From NCBI RefSeq assembly GCF_003351765.1, contig NZ_CP031229.1, positions 1,240,001-1,304,000 of the forward strand: a stretch of DNA of 64,000 nt. The letters run 5' to 3'. The notes beneath the pieces are model-generated. The model saw only the letters and a list, made by a program, of their open reading frames with translations, made no database searches and had not been told where the DNA came from. This DNA comes from Ornithinimicrobium avium (GTDB lineage Bacteria > Actinomycetota > Actinomycetes > Actinomycetales > Dermatophilaceae). Positions 17,857-27,413 of the stretch are shown piece by piece. The first letter of the stretch is position 1. Each line of letters starts with the position of its first letter. The translations under genes were made by a program, and so were the position numbers.

Positions 17857-19998
17857 ATGAGCGCACCGCCGACCGTCTTCCACGACCTCGACCACTACGT
17901 CGCCGTCCCGCGGCTCTCCGGGCTGGCGCTGTCGCCGGACGGCCGCCGGCTGGTGACGACGGTGGCCACCCTCAACCGGAAGGGTACGGGCTACTCCTCG
18001 GCGGTGTGGGAGGTCGACCCGACCGGCGAGCGGCCCGCGCACCGGCTCACCCGCAGCGCCAAGGGCGAGACGGGCGCGGCGTTCGGCGCGGGCGGCGACC
18101 TCTACTTCACCTCCGCGCGGCCCGACCCGGACGCCGAGGAGGACGAGCCGCGGGCCGCCCTGTGGCTGATCCCCGCCCACGGCGGCGAGGCACGCGTCGT
18201 GCTCGGCCGGCCCGGCGGGGTCGACGCGGTCACCTGCGCCCCCGACGCCGACGTCGTGCTCGTCACCGCCGCGGTCCTGCCGGGAGCCGTTGACGAGGAG
18301 CAGGACGCGAGGCTGGTCGCGGCCCGCAAGGAGGCCGGGGTCGAGGCGATCCTGCACAGCGGCTACCCGGTGCGCTTCTGGGACCACGACCTGGGGCCGG
18401 CCCGCCCGCACGTCTTCGTGCTCGAGGAGGGTGCCGCCGGGCCCGCGGAGGGCGAGGCGGAGGCGACGGACGCCGAGGACGAGGCCCCCGCGCCGCTGCC
18501 CGGCACGCTCGACCGGACCGCGCCGCACCGCCTGCGCCGGCTCACCGGCGACCTGGCCCTCCCGCTGCACGAGCCGCACCCGGTGCTCTCCCCCGACGGC
18601 ACCTTCGCGCTGCTGGCGGTCCCGGTGCCGATGGCCCGCGCCGAGCAGCGCTCCGCGCTGGTGCGCATCGACGTGGCGTCCGGCGAACGGCATACCCTCC
18701 TGGACCTGGAGGGCACCGAGGTGGACAGCGGCCCGGTCAGTCCGGACGGGACCCGCGCGGTGGTCGTCACCGACCGGGTGACCACCCCGACCGACCCGCC
18801 GCACCCGCGCCTGCACCTGATGGACACGACCACGGGCGAGACGACGCCGTTGGCCCCGGACTGGGACGCGTGGCCCACCCCGGCGGCCTGGACGCCGGAC
18901 GGGTCGGCGGTGCTGGCGCTGGCCGACCAGGACGGACGGCGCCCGGTCTTCCGGATCGAGGTGGCCACCGGTGAGGTCACCCAGCTCACGCACGACGACG
19001 ACGCCTGGAGCGAGCTGGTGGTCGATCCCGAGGGGCGGGTGGCCTACGGGCTGCGCAGCTCCTACCTCTTCCCCAGCGAGCCGGCGCGGCTGGACCTGGA
19101 GACCGGAGAGGTCACCGCGCTGCCGGGACCGGTGGAGCGCCCCGCCGTCCCGGGGCGGCTCGAGGACGTCGGGACCACGGCCGAGGACGGGACGCGCGTG
19201 CGCGGTTGGCTGGCGCTGCCCGAGGGCGACGCGCCCGCCGAGGGGCACCCGCTGCTGCTGTGGATCCACGGCGGCCCGCTCGGCTCGTGGAACGCCTGGT
19301 CCTGGCGGTGGAACCCGTGGATCCTCGTGGCCCAGGGCTACGCCGTGCTGCTGCCCGACCCCGCGCTGTCCACCGGATACGGGCAGGACTTCATCCAGCG
19401 TGGCTGGGGCGCGTGGGGGGAGGCGCCCTACACCGACCTGATGGCGATCACCGACGCCGTGGTCGCCCGGGACGACGTCGACGCCTCCCGGACCGCGGCG
19501 ATGGGCGGCTCGTTCGGCGGCTACATGGCCAACTGGGTCGCCGGGCACACCGACCGCTTCAGGGCGATCGTCACGCACGCCTCGCTGTGGGAGCTGGAGG
19601 GCTTCGGGCCGACGACCGACGCCGCCTTCTACTGGCAGCGCGAGATGACCCCGCAGATGAGCCTGGCCAACAGCCCGCACCGGTTCGTCGAGCAGATCGT
19701 CACCCCGATGCTGGTGATCCACGGCGACAAGGACTACCGCGTGCCGATCGGCGAGGGCCTGCGGCTGTGGTACGAGCTGCTCTCCCGCTCCGGCCTGCCC
19801 GCCGGCGAAGACGGCTCCACGGTCCACCGGTTCCTCTACTTCCCGGCCGAGAACCACTGGATCCTCTCCCCCCAGCACGCCAAGATCTGGTATGCCGTGG
19901 TCTGCGCCTTCCTCGCCGAGCACGTCCTCGGGAAGGAGCCGCGCGAGCTGCCGCCGGTGCTCGGGCTGACCGCGCCGGCGGAGGACGCGAAGGGCTGA
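17857..19998 (+). CDS. S9 family peptidase (acylaminoacyl-peptidase/prolyl oligopeptidase type)
   Basis: 713 aa, no signal peptide. The N-terminal half is a beta-propeller with WD/TolB-like blades (LALSPDGRRLV, VSPDGTRAVVVT, WTPDGSAVLALAD). The C-terminal half is an alpha/beta hydrolase with the full catalytic triad: Ser552 in GGSFGGYMANW, Asp626 in HGDKDYRVP and His667 in AENHWI. It should cut short peptides, or N-acylated or proline-containing peptides, in the cytoplasm. Length is normal for the family. GGAAGG precedes ATG 17857 at good spacing. The 124-base gap to the divergent PAC2 gene should hold promoters for both; ACGTGGTG is repeated there. Confidence 0.95.
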   Translation: MSAPPTVFHDLDHYVAVPRLSGLALSPDGRRLVTTVATLNRKGTGYSSAVWEVDPTGERPAHRLTRSAKGETGAAFGAGGDLYFTSARPDPDAEEDEPRAALWLIPAHGGEARVVLGRPGGVDAVTCAPDADVVLVTAAVLPGAVDEEQDARLVAARKEAGVEAILHSGYPVRFWDHDLGPARPHVFVLEEGAAGPAEGEAEATDAEDEAPAPLPGTLDRTAPHRLRRLTGDLALPLHEPHPVLSPDGTFALLAVPVPMARAEQRSALVRIDVASGERHTLLDLEGTEVDSGPVSPDGTRAVVVTDRVTTPTDPPHPRLHLMDTTTGETTPLAPDWDAWPTPAAWTPDGSAVLALADQDGRRPVFRIEVATGEVTQLTHDDDAWSELVVDPEGRVAYGLRSSYLFPSEPARLDLETGEVTALPGPVERPAVPGRLEDVGTTAEDGTRVRGWLALPEGDAPAEGHPLLLWIHGGPLGSWNAWSWRWNPWILVAQGYAVLLPDPALSTGYGQDFIQRGWGAWGEAPYTDLMAITDAVVARDDVDASRTAAMGGSFGGYMANWVAGHTDRFRAIVTHASLWELEGFGPTTDAAFYWQREMTPQMSLANSPHRFVEQIVTPMLVIHGDKDYRVPIGEGLRLWYELLSRSGLPAGEDGSTVHRFLYFPAENHWILSPQHAKIWYAVVCAFLAEHVLGKEPRELPPVLGLTAPAEDAKG

Positions 19999-20075
19999 CT
20001 GAGCGACGCGCGACGTCGGCGGGGTCCCGGCCAGCGAGGACGGCCGGTCCGCGGTGGAGGCGTCGCGACGCCGGG

Positions 20076-20161
20076 ACAAGCCCGGCTCGGCGGAGATGTC
20101 GCGGATCGTCGACCACCGTGCACGTCGACGATCCGCGACATCCATCGGGAGCCGGGGCTGT
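20076..20161. repeat. Compound long hairpin between convergent genes
   Basis: A perfect 19-bp stem (20095-20113 with 20124-20142) encloses a 10-base loop that contains the palindrome GTGCAC. Outside it, 20076-20088 pairs with 20149-20161 at 11 of 13 positions. The hairpin of about 86 bases lies in the 220-base gap between the S9 peptidase and the DCoH/VOC gene, whose 3' ends face each other. Termination in both directions is likely. The arms are not pure GC and have no U-tract, so another RNA or DNA role is possible. Confidence 0.7.
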
Positions 20162-20218
20162 CTCGTCTGCGGTGACGTCGCGACCGGAGCCGCGACCGGA
20201 GAGGAAGGGGCGCTCGCC

Positions 20219-20878
20219 TCAGGCGGTGCCGCGGCCCTGCCAGGTGCAGATGCAGACCTCGTTGCCCTCGGCGTCGGCCAGCACCCACCACGACGGGGCG
20301 TGCTCGGCGGAGACGAGCCGCCCGCCCGCCTCGATCGCACGGGCCAGCCGCTCCTGCGCGACGTCGTGCGGGACGGTCAGGTCCAGGTGGAAGCGGTTGC
20401 GCTGCGTGCGCGGCTCGTCCATCTGCTGGAACCACAGCGTCGGCTGCCGGCCCGAGGGGTCCACGAGCTCGCCGCCGTCGGCGCCACCCGTGCCCTCGTA
20501 ACCCAGCACGGCCCGCCAGAACGGCTCGACGTCGGCCTGCACCATGACGTCCAGACCGATCTCCAGCTCGGCCAGCGCCCCCGGCGGGGCGGGCTCGACA
20601 CCCAGCTCCTCGGCGATCCGGCTGACCGCGAGCGCGAGCCGACGGTCCCGGTCGGTGAGCCGGCCGACGTCATGGCTGACCGTGGTCACGGTCACGTGCG
20701 GGTAGCGCAGGTCGACGTCGGGGTGGTGGTTCAGCTCGTCGGCCGCGGCGGCGATCCGCGAGGCGAACTCGGCCCCTGTGCTGAAGCTGCCGGTCGCCCA
20801 CCGCGAGACGAGCCGACCGAGCAGCACCCGCCAGGCGCCCAGCTCGGGGTCGGTCGAGAGTCGCTGGTCCTCGTTCAT
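20219..20878 (-). CDS. Pterin carbinolamine dehydratase-like domain fused to VOC/glyoxalase domain
   Basis: 219 aa. Residues about 1-95 match the 4a-hydroxytetrahydrobiopterin dehydratase (DCoH) fold, with WATGSFSTGAEFASRIAAAA, the signature-like ELNHHPDVDLRYPHVTVTTV and SHDVGRLTDRDRRLA. Residues about 105-219 are a glyoxalase/VOC domain (DVMVQADVEPFWRAVLGY, RFHLDLTVPHD, WWVLADAEGNEVCICTW). This fusion is known in Actinobacteria; its substrate is unknown. The DCoH histidine motif NHHPDV is intact, so dehydratase activity is possible. It starts 33 bases after the coaE stop in the same direction and may be co-transcribed. ATG 20878 has only a weak ribosome binding site. Confidence 0.85.
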   Translation of the reverse strand: MNEDQRLSTDPELGAWRVLLGRLVSRWATGSFSTGAEFASRIAAAADELNHHPDVDLRYPHVTVTTVSHDVGRLTDRDRRLALAVSRIAEELGVEPAPPGALAELEIGLDVMVQADVEPFWRAVLGYEGTGGADGGELVDPSGRQPTLWFQQMDEPRTQRNRFHLDLTVPHDVAQERLARAIEAGGRLVSAEHAPSWWVLADAEGNEVCICTWQGRGTA

Positions 20879-20910
20879 GGCCACCAGCGTGCCACCGCGG
20901 GACCGGCCTG

Positions 20911-22098
20911 TCAGGTCGGCCGCCACCCGGTGCGCGCCGCCCACTCCTGCGCGCGGGGGAAGGCCCGCGCGAACCACGGCTCCTTGGCCTCGGCGTAGTC
21001 GCTGGTCGTCAGGCCGGCCGCCACGAGCGACTGCTTGAGGTGCAGGTAGTCCGCCCGGGCCTGCGCGTCCGCGCGCAGCCAGTCGCGCATCAGCAGCGCC
21101 AGGCGCCAGCCCGGCCCGTCCGCGGCGCGGCCGTGCACGTGCACCACCCGCCCGGGGTCGCCGGAGCCCCACAGCCGCTTGGGCAGCCGGTCGACGTCCG
21201 GTCCCGGGCCGTGGTCCCAGCCCTCGCGCGGCGCCAGGAAGCCGACCCGCCCGAGCCGCCCGACCACGTGGGCGTCGTCGAGCACCTCCAGCGAGGGCAC
21301 GACGACCTGCAGGTCCACGACGTCCTTGGCCGGGAGCCCCGGCACCGCCGTGGAGCCCACGTGGTCCACGCGCACCGCCGCGCCACCGAGCGCGTGGCGC
21401 AGCCGGGCGCGTAGCCGGTCGGCCTGCGCCGCCCACGCCGGGTCGTGGTCGACCACCGCGAGGACCTCGCTGCGCCGCGCGGTCCGACCGCGGCGCAGGT
21501 TGGCCTCGAAGGGCACGAGCCGCTCGTGCCAGAGCCGCTCGACCCGCGTCTGCAGCTCCTGGATGCTGCCAGCGTTGGGCAGCAGCACGTCGGCCGCCGC
21601 CCGTCGCCGCGCGTCGTCCGCCTGGGCGGCGATCCGCGCCCTGGCCGCCGCCTCCTCCATCCCCCGCAGCTCGACGAGCCGGCGCAGGCGCACCTCCGCC
21701 GGCACGTCGACGATCACGGTCAGCGCGTAGTCACCGGTCCGGTCCAGCTCCACCAGCAGCGGGATGTCGTGCACGACCACCGCGTCGTCCGGCGCGGCTG
21801 CGACGAGCTCGCGGGTGCGCTCGGTGATCCTCGGGTGGGTGATCGCCTCGAGCTGCTTGCGGGCGCCCTCGTCGCCGAAGACCACGGCGCCCAGTGCCGG
21901 CCGGTCCAGGGTCCCGTCGGCGGCGACCAGGTGCGTCCCGAAGCGCGCGGCGATCTCGGCGAGCGCCGGTGTGCCCGGCTCGACCACCTCGCGGGCCACC
22001 CGGTCGGCGTCGACGACGACGGCCCCGAGCGCGGCGAGCCGCCGGGACACGGTCGACTTACCCGACCCGATCCCGCCGGAGAGTCCCACGAGAAGCAT
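20911..22098 (-). CDS. coaE: Dephospho-CoA kinase fused to GrpB/UPF0157 domain
   Basis: 395 aa. Residues about 1-200 are CoaE, with P-loop GLSGGIGSGKSTVSRRLA, DADRVAREVVEPG, the lid region and HDIPLLVEL. It phosphorylates dephospho-CoA in the last step of coenzyme A synthesis. Residues about 215-395 form a GrpB/UPF0157 nucleotidyltransferase-like domain (VRVDHVGSTAVPGLPAKDVV, DLQVVVPSLE), a C-terminal extension found in actinobacterial CoaE such as that of Mycobacterium. The chosen ATG is at 22098; GTG at 22104 would add two residues. It shares its direction with hrpA upstream and the DCoH/VOC gene downstream. Confidence 0.95.
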   Translation of the reverse strand: MLLVGLSGGIGSGKSTVSRRLAALGAVVVDADRVAREVVEPGTPALAEIAARFGTHLVAADGTLDRPALGAVVFGDEGARKQLEAITHPRITERTRELVAAAPDDAVVVHDIPLLVELDRTGDYALTVIVDVPAEVRLRRLVELRGMEEAAARARIAAQADDARRRAAADVLLPNAGSIQELQTRVERLWHERLVPFEANLRRGRTARRSEVLAVVDHDPAWAAQADRLRARLRHALGGAAVRVDHVGSTAVPGLPAKDVVDLQVVVPSLEVLDDAHVVGRLGRVGFLAPREGWDHGPGPDVDRLPKRLWGSGDPGRVVHVHGRAADGPGWRLALLMRDWLRADAQARADYLHLKQSLVAAGLTTSDYAEAKEPWFARAFPRAQEWAARTGWRPT

Positions 22099-22197
22099 GG
22101 GCACGAGGGTATGCGGTGCGGGCCCGGCAGGGACGCGGCGAGCTTGAGGAGCACCGCCCGCCGGCGGCGGCTGAGCACTCGGCGACGTGGAGGGAGG

Positions 22198-25100
22198 TCA
22201 CCCGGTCGCCGTGGCGTCCTCGGCCGCGTCCATCGCCGCGTAGATGCGCTTGGCCGACACCGGTCCGGCCGTCCCGAGCCGCTGGGCGAAGAGCGAGACG
22301 CGCAGCTCCTGCAGCGACCAGACGATCTCGAGGACGTCGGGGTCGTGGCGCCGGTGCGGCGGCAGACCCTCGAGGAACCTCCCCAGCTCCTCCTCCACGA
22401 CCTGCACCTCCTGCGTGCGCTTCCGGTCCCGGGGCAGGTCCTGCACGCCCTTGTCGAGCCGCTCGGCCATCCCCCGCAACCAGACGACCATGCGGGGCAG
22501 GCGGGGGCGGCCGACCTCGGTGACGAACCCGGGCCGCACCAGCCGGTCGAGCTGGCTGCGCAGGTCCAGCGCCATCTCGGCCGCGGCCGGCGTGGTCAGC
22601 TGCTGCAGCCGCAGCGAGACCTCGCGCGCGGTGTCCAGGATCGGCACGAGCGCCTCGACGATCTCCAGCACGCGCGGCACGGCCTGCTGACGGACCGCCA
22701 CCAGGGCGGCCTCGAACTGCGCCGGTGTCCGCACCGTGGCCCCGGGCAGGTCGGCGACGACCGAGTCGACGGCCGCCGCGAGCGCGTCCTCCAGGAGGGC
22801 CGGCACGGAGCCGTGCGGGTTGTGGCCCAGCGAGAGCTTCTGGGCGTTGGTGAGCAGGGCCAGCAGCCGCTTCCACGGAGGCTGGGTGTTGAGCAGCAGC
22901 AGCCGGCGGATGCCACGGAGCGTCTCGCGGGCGGCCTCGGACCGGGTGGCCAGCACCCGCACGTCGACCGCCGCACCGGTGTCGACCAGCGCCGGGAAGC
23001 CCTGCACCGTGCGCGGCCCGACCTGCCTGCTGAACGTCTCCGGCAGCGGGTCGAGGTCGGCCGGCCACGTGGTCAGCCCCGTGCGCTCCACCCCGGAGGC
23101 GGCCGCCGCCATCGTGGTGCGCACCTGTCCGGCCAGCTCGGCCTGCAGCGCCGCCAGGTCCTTGCCCTCGCCGAGCACCTCGACCCGCCCGCCGCGACCG
23201 CGCCCCCGGCCCTTGGCCCGCACCGCCCGCTCGACGCTGAAGGTCATGCGCAGGTGGTCGGGCACGCGCTCCCACGCCACGTCCTCGGCGTGCACGCGCA
23301 CCAGCCCGCGGCGGGTCAGCTCCTCGGCGAGGGCCTCCGCGACGGGGATCGTGCCCACGGTGCCGGCCGACTCCATACCTCGCAACGCCGCCCGCGCGTG
23401 GTCGGGCGCGGGGACGAAGTTGCGCCGCAGGTCCTTGGGCAGCGCGGTGACCAGGTCCTCGCGCAGCCCGGGCACCAGCCAGTCGAACCCGGTGTCCTCG
23501 ACCTGGTTGAGCACCTCGACGGGCACGTGCAGGGTGACGCCGTCCGCCGCGCCGCCAGGGTCGAACTGGTAGGTGAGCCCGAACGTCAGCTCCCCCTGCG
23601 CCCACGTCGTCGGGAAGTCCTGCGCGCTCACCGCGCCCGCGTCGGCGACGAGCAGGTCCTCGGTGAAGGTCAGCAGGTCGGGGTCCTCGCGGCGGGCCTG
23701 CTTCCACCAGGTGTCGAAGTGCGTCCCGGAGACGACCTCGGCGGGGATCCGCGCGTCGTAGAACTCCACGAGCGTCTCGTCGTCGACGAGGATGTCGCGG
23801 CGTCGCGCCCGCGCCTCGAGCTGGCCGAGGTCGTCGAGCAGCCGCCGGTTGGCGTGGAAGAACTCGTGCCGGGTCTCCCAGTCGCCCTCCACCAGCGCGG
23901 TCCGGATGAACAGGTCGCGGGCGGTCTGCGGGTCGATCCGGCCCAGGGGCACCGGTCGCCCGGCCACGAGGGGTATGCCGTAGAGCGTCACCTGCTCCTC
24001 GGCCACCGCTCCCCCGGCGGAGCGCGACCAGCGGGGCTCGGAGTAGGAACGCCTGACCAGGTGCTGGGCCGCGGCCTCCACCCAGGCGGGGTCGACGACG
24101 GCGTTGGTGCGCGCCCACAGCCGGGAGGTCTCGACCAGCTCGGCGGTCATCACCCACTCGGGGTTGCGGCGGTGCAGCACCGAGCCCGGCTGGAGGACGA
24201 AGCGGGCGCCGCGCGCGCCGAGGTAGTCGCGCTTCTCCCGCTCCCACAACCCGACGTGCGAGAGCAGGCCCGCCAGCAGGCTCTGGTGGACCTGGTCGGC
24301 GCTGGCGGGGTGCTCGTTGACCTGCAGGTTCAGGCTCCTGGCCGCCCTGCGCAGCTGGGTGTGCAGGTCCTGCCACTCGCGCACCCGCAGGTAGTGCAGG
24401 AACTCCGCCTTGCACAGCCGGCGGAAGGCGCTGCCGGAGAGGCGCTTCTGCTCGCGCTGCAGGTACTTCCACAGGTTGAGCAGGACGAGGAAGTCGGAGT
24501 CCACCCGGTCGGGAGGCTCCGCCCCCCGACCGCCCCCCGGACGGACGTCCTTGCGGGGGCCGCGGCCGCCGGCACCCTGGACCCGCACCGGCCTGCCCTC
24601 GCCGCCGTCGGCGCCGCGGGCGGAGAGGTCGGCGTCAGGACCGCCGTGCGTGGGCACGCCCCCGACCCGCCGGAAGCGCGCGTGCAGCTGGTCGGCGCGT
24701 TCGCGCTGCTCGGTGGGCCGCTCGCGGACGTCCTGCATGGACAGCGCCGCGACGATGACCATGACCTCCTTGAGCGCGCCCTGCTTCTCGGCCTCGACGA
24801 GCATCCGCGCCAGGCGCGGGTCGACCGGCAGCGCGACGATCGCCCGCCCGTAGGGGGTGATCCGCTCGCGCGGGACGTGCGCCGGCGCGGTCGGGTCGAT
24901 CGCCTGGAGCTCGGTGAGCAGCCGCACACCGTCGGCGACCTGCCGGGAGTCCGGCGGCTCGACGAAGGGGAACTTCTCGATCTCCCCCAGTCCCAGGCTG
25001 GTCATCTGCAGCACGACGCTGGCCAGGTTGGTGCGCAGGATCTCGGGGTCGGTGAACTCCGGGCGCCCCTCGAAGTCCTCCTCGGAGTAGAGCCGCACCG

Positions 25101-26259
25101 CGATCCCGTCCGCGAGCCGGCCGGCGCGGCCGGCGCGCTGGTTGGCCGAGGCCTGGCTGATCGGCTCGATCGGCAGCCGCTGGACCTTCAGGCGCTGGGA
25201 GTAGCGCGAGATGCGCGCGGTGCCGGTGTCCACGACGTACCGGATGCCGGGGATGGTCAGCGAGGTCTCGGCGACGTTGGTCGACACCACGATCCGCCGC
25301 CCGGCGTGCCGGGAGAAGACCCGGTGCTGCTCGGCCGCGGACAGCCGCCCGTAGAGCGGCAGCACCTCGGTGCCGGGCAGGTCCATGCCCTCGAGGGCGT
25401 CGACGACGTCGCGGATCTCGCGCTCGCCGGAGCAGAAGACCAGGACGTCCTCCCCCCGCCCGTCGCGGCCGGAGGCCTCGGTCCACAGCTCCTCGACGGC
25501 CTCGACGACGCCGGTGACCTGGTCGACCTCGACGAGGACCGGCTCGGCGTCGGCACCGCCGCGGGCCGGCGCGCTCTCGCGCACCAGCGGCCGGTAGCGC
25601 ACCTCGACCGGGTAGGTGCGCCCGCTGACCTCGACGACCGGGGCGGGGCGGCCCTGCGCGTCGGCGAAGTGCGCGGCGAAGCGGTCCACGTCGATCGTCG
25701 CCGAGGTGATGATCACCTTGAGGTCGGGGCGCTGCGGCAGCAGGTTCCTGAGATAGCCGAGGATGAAGTCGATGTTGAGGCTGCGCTCGTGCGCCTCGTC
25801 GATGATGATCGTGTCGTAGCGCCGCAGCATCCGGTCCCGCTGCAGCTCGGAGAGCAGGATGCCGTCGGTCATCACCTTGACCAGCGTGTCCGCACGGGAC
25901 CGGTCGGTGAACCGCACCTGGTAGCCGACCGTGGTCCCCAGCTCCACGCCGAGCTCCTCGCTGATCCGCTCGGCGACCGAGCGCGCCGCGATCCGCCGCG
26001 GCTGGGTGTGGCCGATCTGCCCCTCCACCCCGCGGCCCAGCTCCAGGCAGATCTTGGGCAGCTGGGTGGTCTTGCCCGACCCGGTCTCGCCGGCGACGAC
26101 CACGACCTGGTGGTCCCGGATCGTCGCGAGCAGGTCGGCGCGCCGCTCGCTGACCGGCAGCTCGGGTGGGTAGTGCAGCGCGTCCGGGGCCGGCAGCGCC
26201 GCCCTCCTGGCCGCGACCAGCTGCGCGCCCCGGCGCTGGGCGGGGCGGGGCTCGGGCAT
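22198..26259 (-). CDS. hrpA: ATP-dependent RNA helicase HrpA (DEAH box)
   Basis: 1353 aa. It has P-loop GETGSGKTTQ (about residues 57-66), DEAH (154-157), SAT (TSATIDVDRF), the helicase C motifs QRAGRAGR, HA2/OB regions and a long DUF3418-type C-terminus, as in full-length HrpA. It unwinds RNA or remodels RNPs; the E. coli protein acts on mRNA and on stalled ribosomes. Between the HA2 region and the DSDFLVLLNLW motif there is a Gly/Arg-rich insertion of about 55 residues (about 24490-24660) that E. coli HrpA lacks. ATG 26259 has no clear ribosome binding site; a longer open frame upstream runs into the divergent phosphodiesterase gene. Large plus-strand open frames here are antisense shadows. 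Confidence 0.95.
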   Translation of the reverse strand: MPEPRPAQRRGAQLVAARRAALPAPDALHYPPELPVSERRADLLATIRDHQVVVVAGETGSGKTTQLPKICLELGRGVEGQIGHTQPRRIAARSVAERISEELGVELGTTVGYQVRFTDRSRADTLVKVMTDGILLSELQRDRMLRRYDTIIIDEAHERSLNIDFILGYLRNLLPQRPDLKVIITSATIDVDRFAAHFADAQGRPAPVVEVSGRTYPVEVRYRPLVRESAPARGGADAEPVLVEVDQVTGVVEAVEELWTEASGRDGRGEDVLVFCSGEREIRDVVDALEGMDLPGTEVLPLYGRLSAAEQHRVFSRHAGRRIVVSTNVAETSLTIPGIRYVVDTGTARISRYSQRLKVQRLPIEPISQASANQRAGRAGRLADGIAVRLYSEEDFEGRPEFTDPEILRTNLASVVLQMTSLGLGEIEKFPFVEPPDSRQVADGVRLLTELQAIDPTAPAHVPRERITPYGRAIVALPVDPRLARMLVEAEKQGALKEVMVIVAALSMQDVRERPTEQRERADQLHARFRRVGGVPTHGGPDADLSARGADGGEGRPVRVQGAGGRGPRKDVRPGGGRGAEPPDRVDSDFLVLLNLWKYLQREQKRLSGSAFRRLCKAEFLHYLRVREWQDLHTQLRRAARSLNLQVNEHPASADQVHQSLLAGLLSHVGLWEREKRDYLGARGARFVLQPGSVLHRRNPEWVMTAELVETSRLWARTNAVVDPAWVEAAAQHLVRRSYSEPRWSRSAGGAVAEEQVTLYGIPLVAGRPVPLGRIDPQTARDLFIRTALVEGDWETRHEFFHANRRLLDDLGQLEARARRRDILVDDETLVEFYDARIPAEVVSGTHFDTWWKQARREDPDLLTFTEDLLVADAGAVSAQDFPTTWAQGELTFGLTYQFDPGGAADGVTLHVPVEVLNQVEDTGFDWLVPGLREDLVTALPKDLRRNFVPAPDHARAALRGMESAGTVGTIPVAEALAEELTRRGLVRVHAEDVAWERVPDHLRMTFSVERAVRAKGRGRGRGGRVEVLGEGKDLAALQAELAGQVRTTMAAAASGVERTGLTTWPADLDPLPETFSRQVGPRTVQGFPALVDTGAAVDVRVLATRSEAARETLRGIRRLLLLNTQPPWKRLLALLTNAQKLSLGHNPHGSVPALLEDALAAAVDSVVADLPGATVRTPAQFEAALVAVRQQAVPRVLEIVEALVPILDTAREVSLRLQQLTTPAAAEMALDLRSQLDRLVRPGFVTEVGRPRLPRMVVWLRGMAERLDKGVQDLPRDRKRTQEVQVVEEELGRFLEGLPPHRRHDPDVLEIVWSLQELRVSLFAQRLGTAGPVSAKRIYAAMDAAEDATATG

Positions 26260-26365
26260 TGCGCCATGGTACGTCGGTGGCCGGCGGCGACCGAGCCGGT
26301 TTCGCCGGCGGTGCGCGGCCCGGGCGCGGGGCTGCGGGCCCGACGGGGGCGTAGCGTGCCCCGTC

Positions 26366-27388
26366 ATGGCCCTGCCCCTCTCCGGCGTCCCGCTCGTCAT
26401 CGGCCACCGCGGCGCGAGCGGCCACCGGCCGGAGCACACGCTGGCCTCCTACGAGCTGGCCGCGCGAATGGGCGCCGACCTCATCGAGCCGGACCTCGTC
26501 CCGACCAGGGACGGCGTGCTCGTCGCGCGGCACGAGAACGACATCACCGGCACCACCGACGTCGCGGAGCACCCCGAGCTCGCCGACCGGCGCACGACGA
26601 AGGTCGTCGACGGCACCGAGGTGACCGGCTGGTTCACCGAGGACCTGACGCTCGCCGAGCTGAAGACCCTGCGCGCGGTCGAGCGGCTGCCGCGGGTGCG
26701 GCCGGGCAACACCGAGTACGACGGGCTGTTCGAGGTCCCGACCTTCGCGGAGATCCTTGCGCTGCGCGAGCGGCTGTCGGCCGAGCTGGGGCGCGAGGTC
26801 GGCGTCTACCCCGAGACCAAGCACCCGAGCTACTTCGCGGGGATCGGCCTGGCGCTCGAGGAACCGCTGGTGGCCGCGCTCGCGGAGCACGGGCTGAACC
26901 GGCCGGACGCCCCCGTCTTCGTGCAGTCCTTCGAGCTGGCCAACCTGGCCGACCTGCGCCACCGTCTGGGGCTGCGCACGCGCAGCATCTTCCTGCTGGA
27001 GGGGTCGGGCTCGCCCCACGACCCGGTCGTCGCCGGCGAGAGCCTGCGGGAGGTCGTCCGGGCGGGGGTCGACGGGATCGGCCCGGACCTGACGATGGTC
27101 CTCTCCCGCAGGCCAGACGGGTCGTGCGGGCAGGACACCGGTCTCGTCGAGCGGGCCCACCGGGCGGGACTGCTCGTCCACCCCTGGACCTTCCGCGCCG
27201 AGAACACCTTCCTCCTGACCGACTTCCGCGTCGGCGACGACCCGGGCGCCCACGGCGACCTGGCCGGGCAGATCAGCGCCTTCCTGCAGGTGGGCGTCGA
27301 CGGCTTCTTCACCGACCACCCCGACGTCGGCGCGGCGGCCGTGCAGGCCTGGGAGGCACACACCGAGGAGCAGCGGCCGAACGGCTGA
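26366..27388 (+). CDS. Glycerophosphodiester phosphodiesterase
   Basis: 340 aa with the GDPD TIM barrel. The catalytic start GHRGASGHRPEHTLASY, metal-binding ADLIEPDLVPTRDGVLVARH, the PETKHP strand and the closing VDGFFTDHPDV are present. It splits glycerophosphodiesters into glycerol-3-phosphate and alcohol. No signal peptide is visible, so it is likely cytoplasmic, unlike periplasmic GlpQ. No transporter adjoins it. Start ATG 26366 lies 106 bases from the divergent hrpA start. It is convergent with the esterase gene; the stop is followed by a copy of the ACCGGCGACACG repeat motif. Confidence 0.93.
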   Translation: MALPLSGVPLVIGHRGASGHRPEHTLASYELAARMGADLIEPDLVPTRDGVLVARHENDITGTTDVAEHPELADRRTTKVVDGTEVTGWFTEDLTLAELKTLRAVERLPRVRPGNTEYDGLFEVPTFAEILALRERLSAELGREVGVYPETKHPSYFAGIGLALEEPLVAALAEHGLNRPDAPVFVQSFELANLADLRHRLGLRTRSIFLLEGSGSPHDPVVAGESLREVVRAGVDGIGPDLTMVLSRRPDGSCGQDTGLVERAHRAGLLVHPWTFRAENTFLLTDFRVGDDPGAHGDLAGQISAFLQVGVDGFFTDHPDVGAAAVQAWEAHTEEQRPNG

Positions 27389-27413
27389 CCGGCGACACGG
27401 TCGGTACGCGCGA

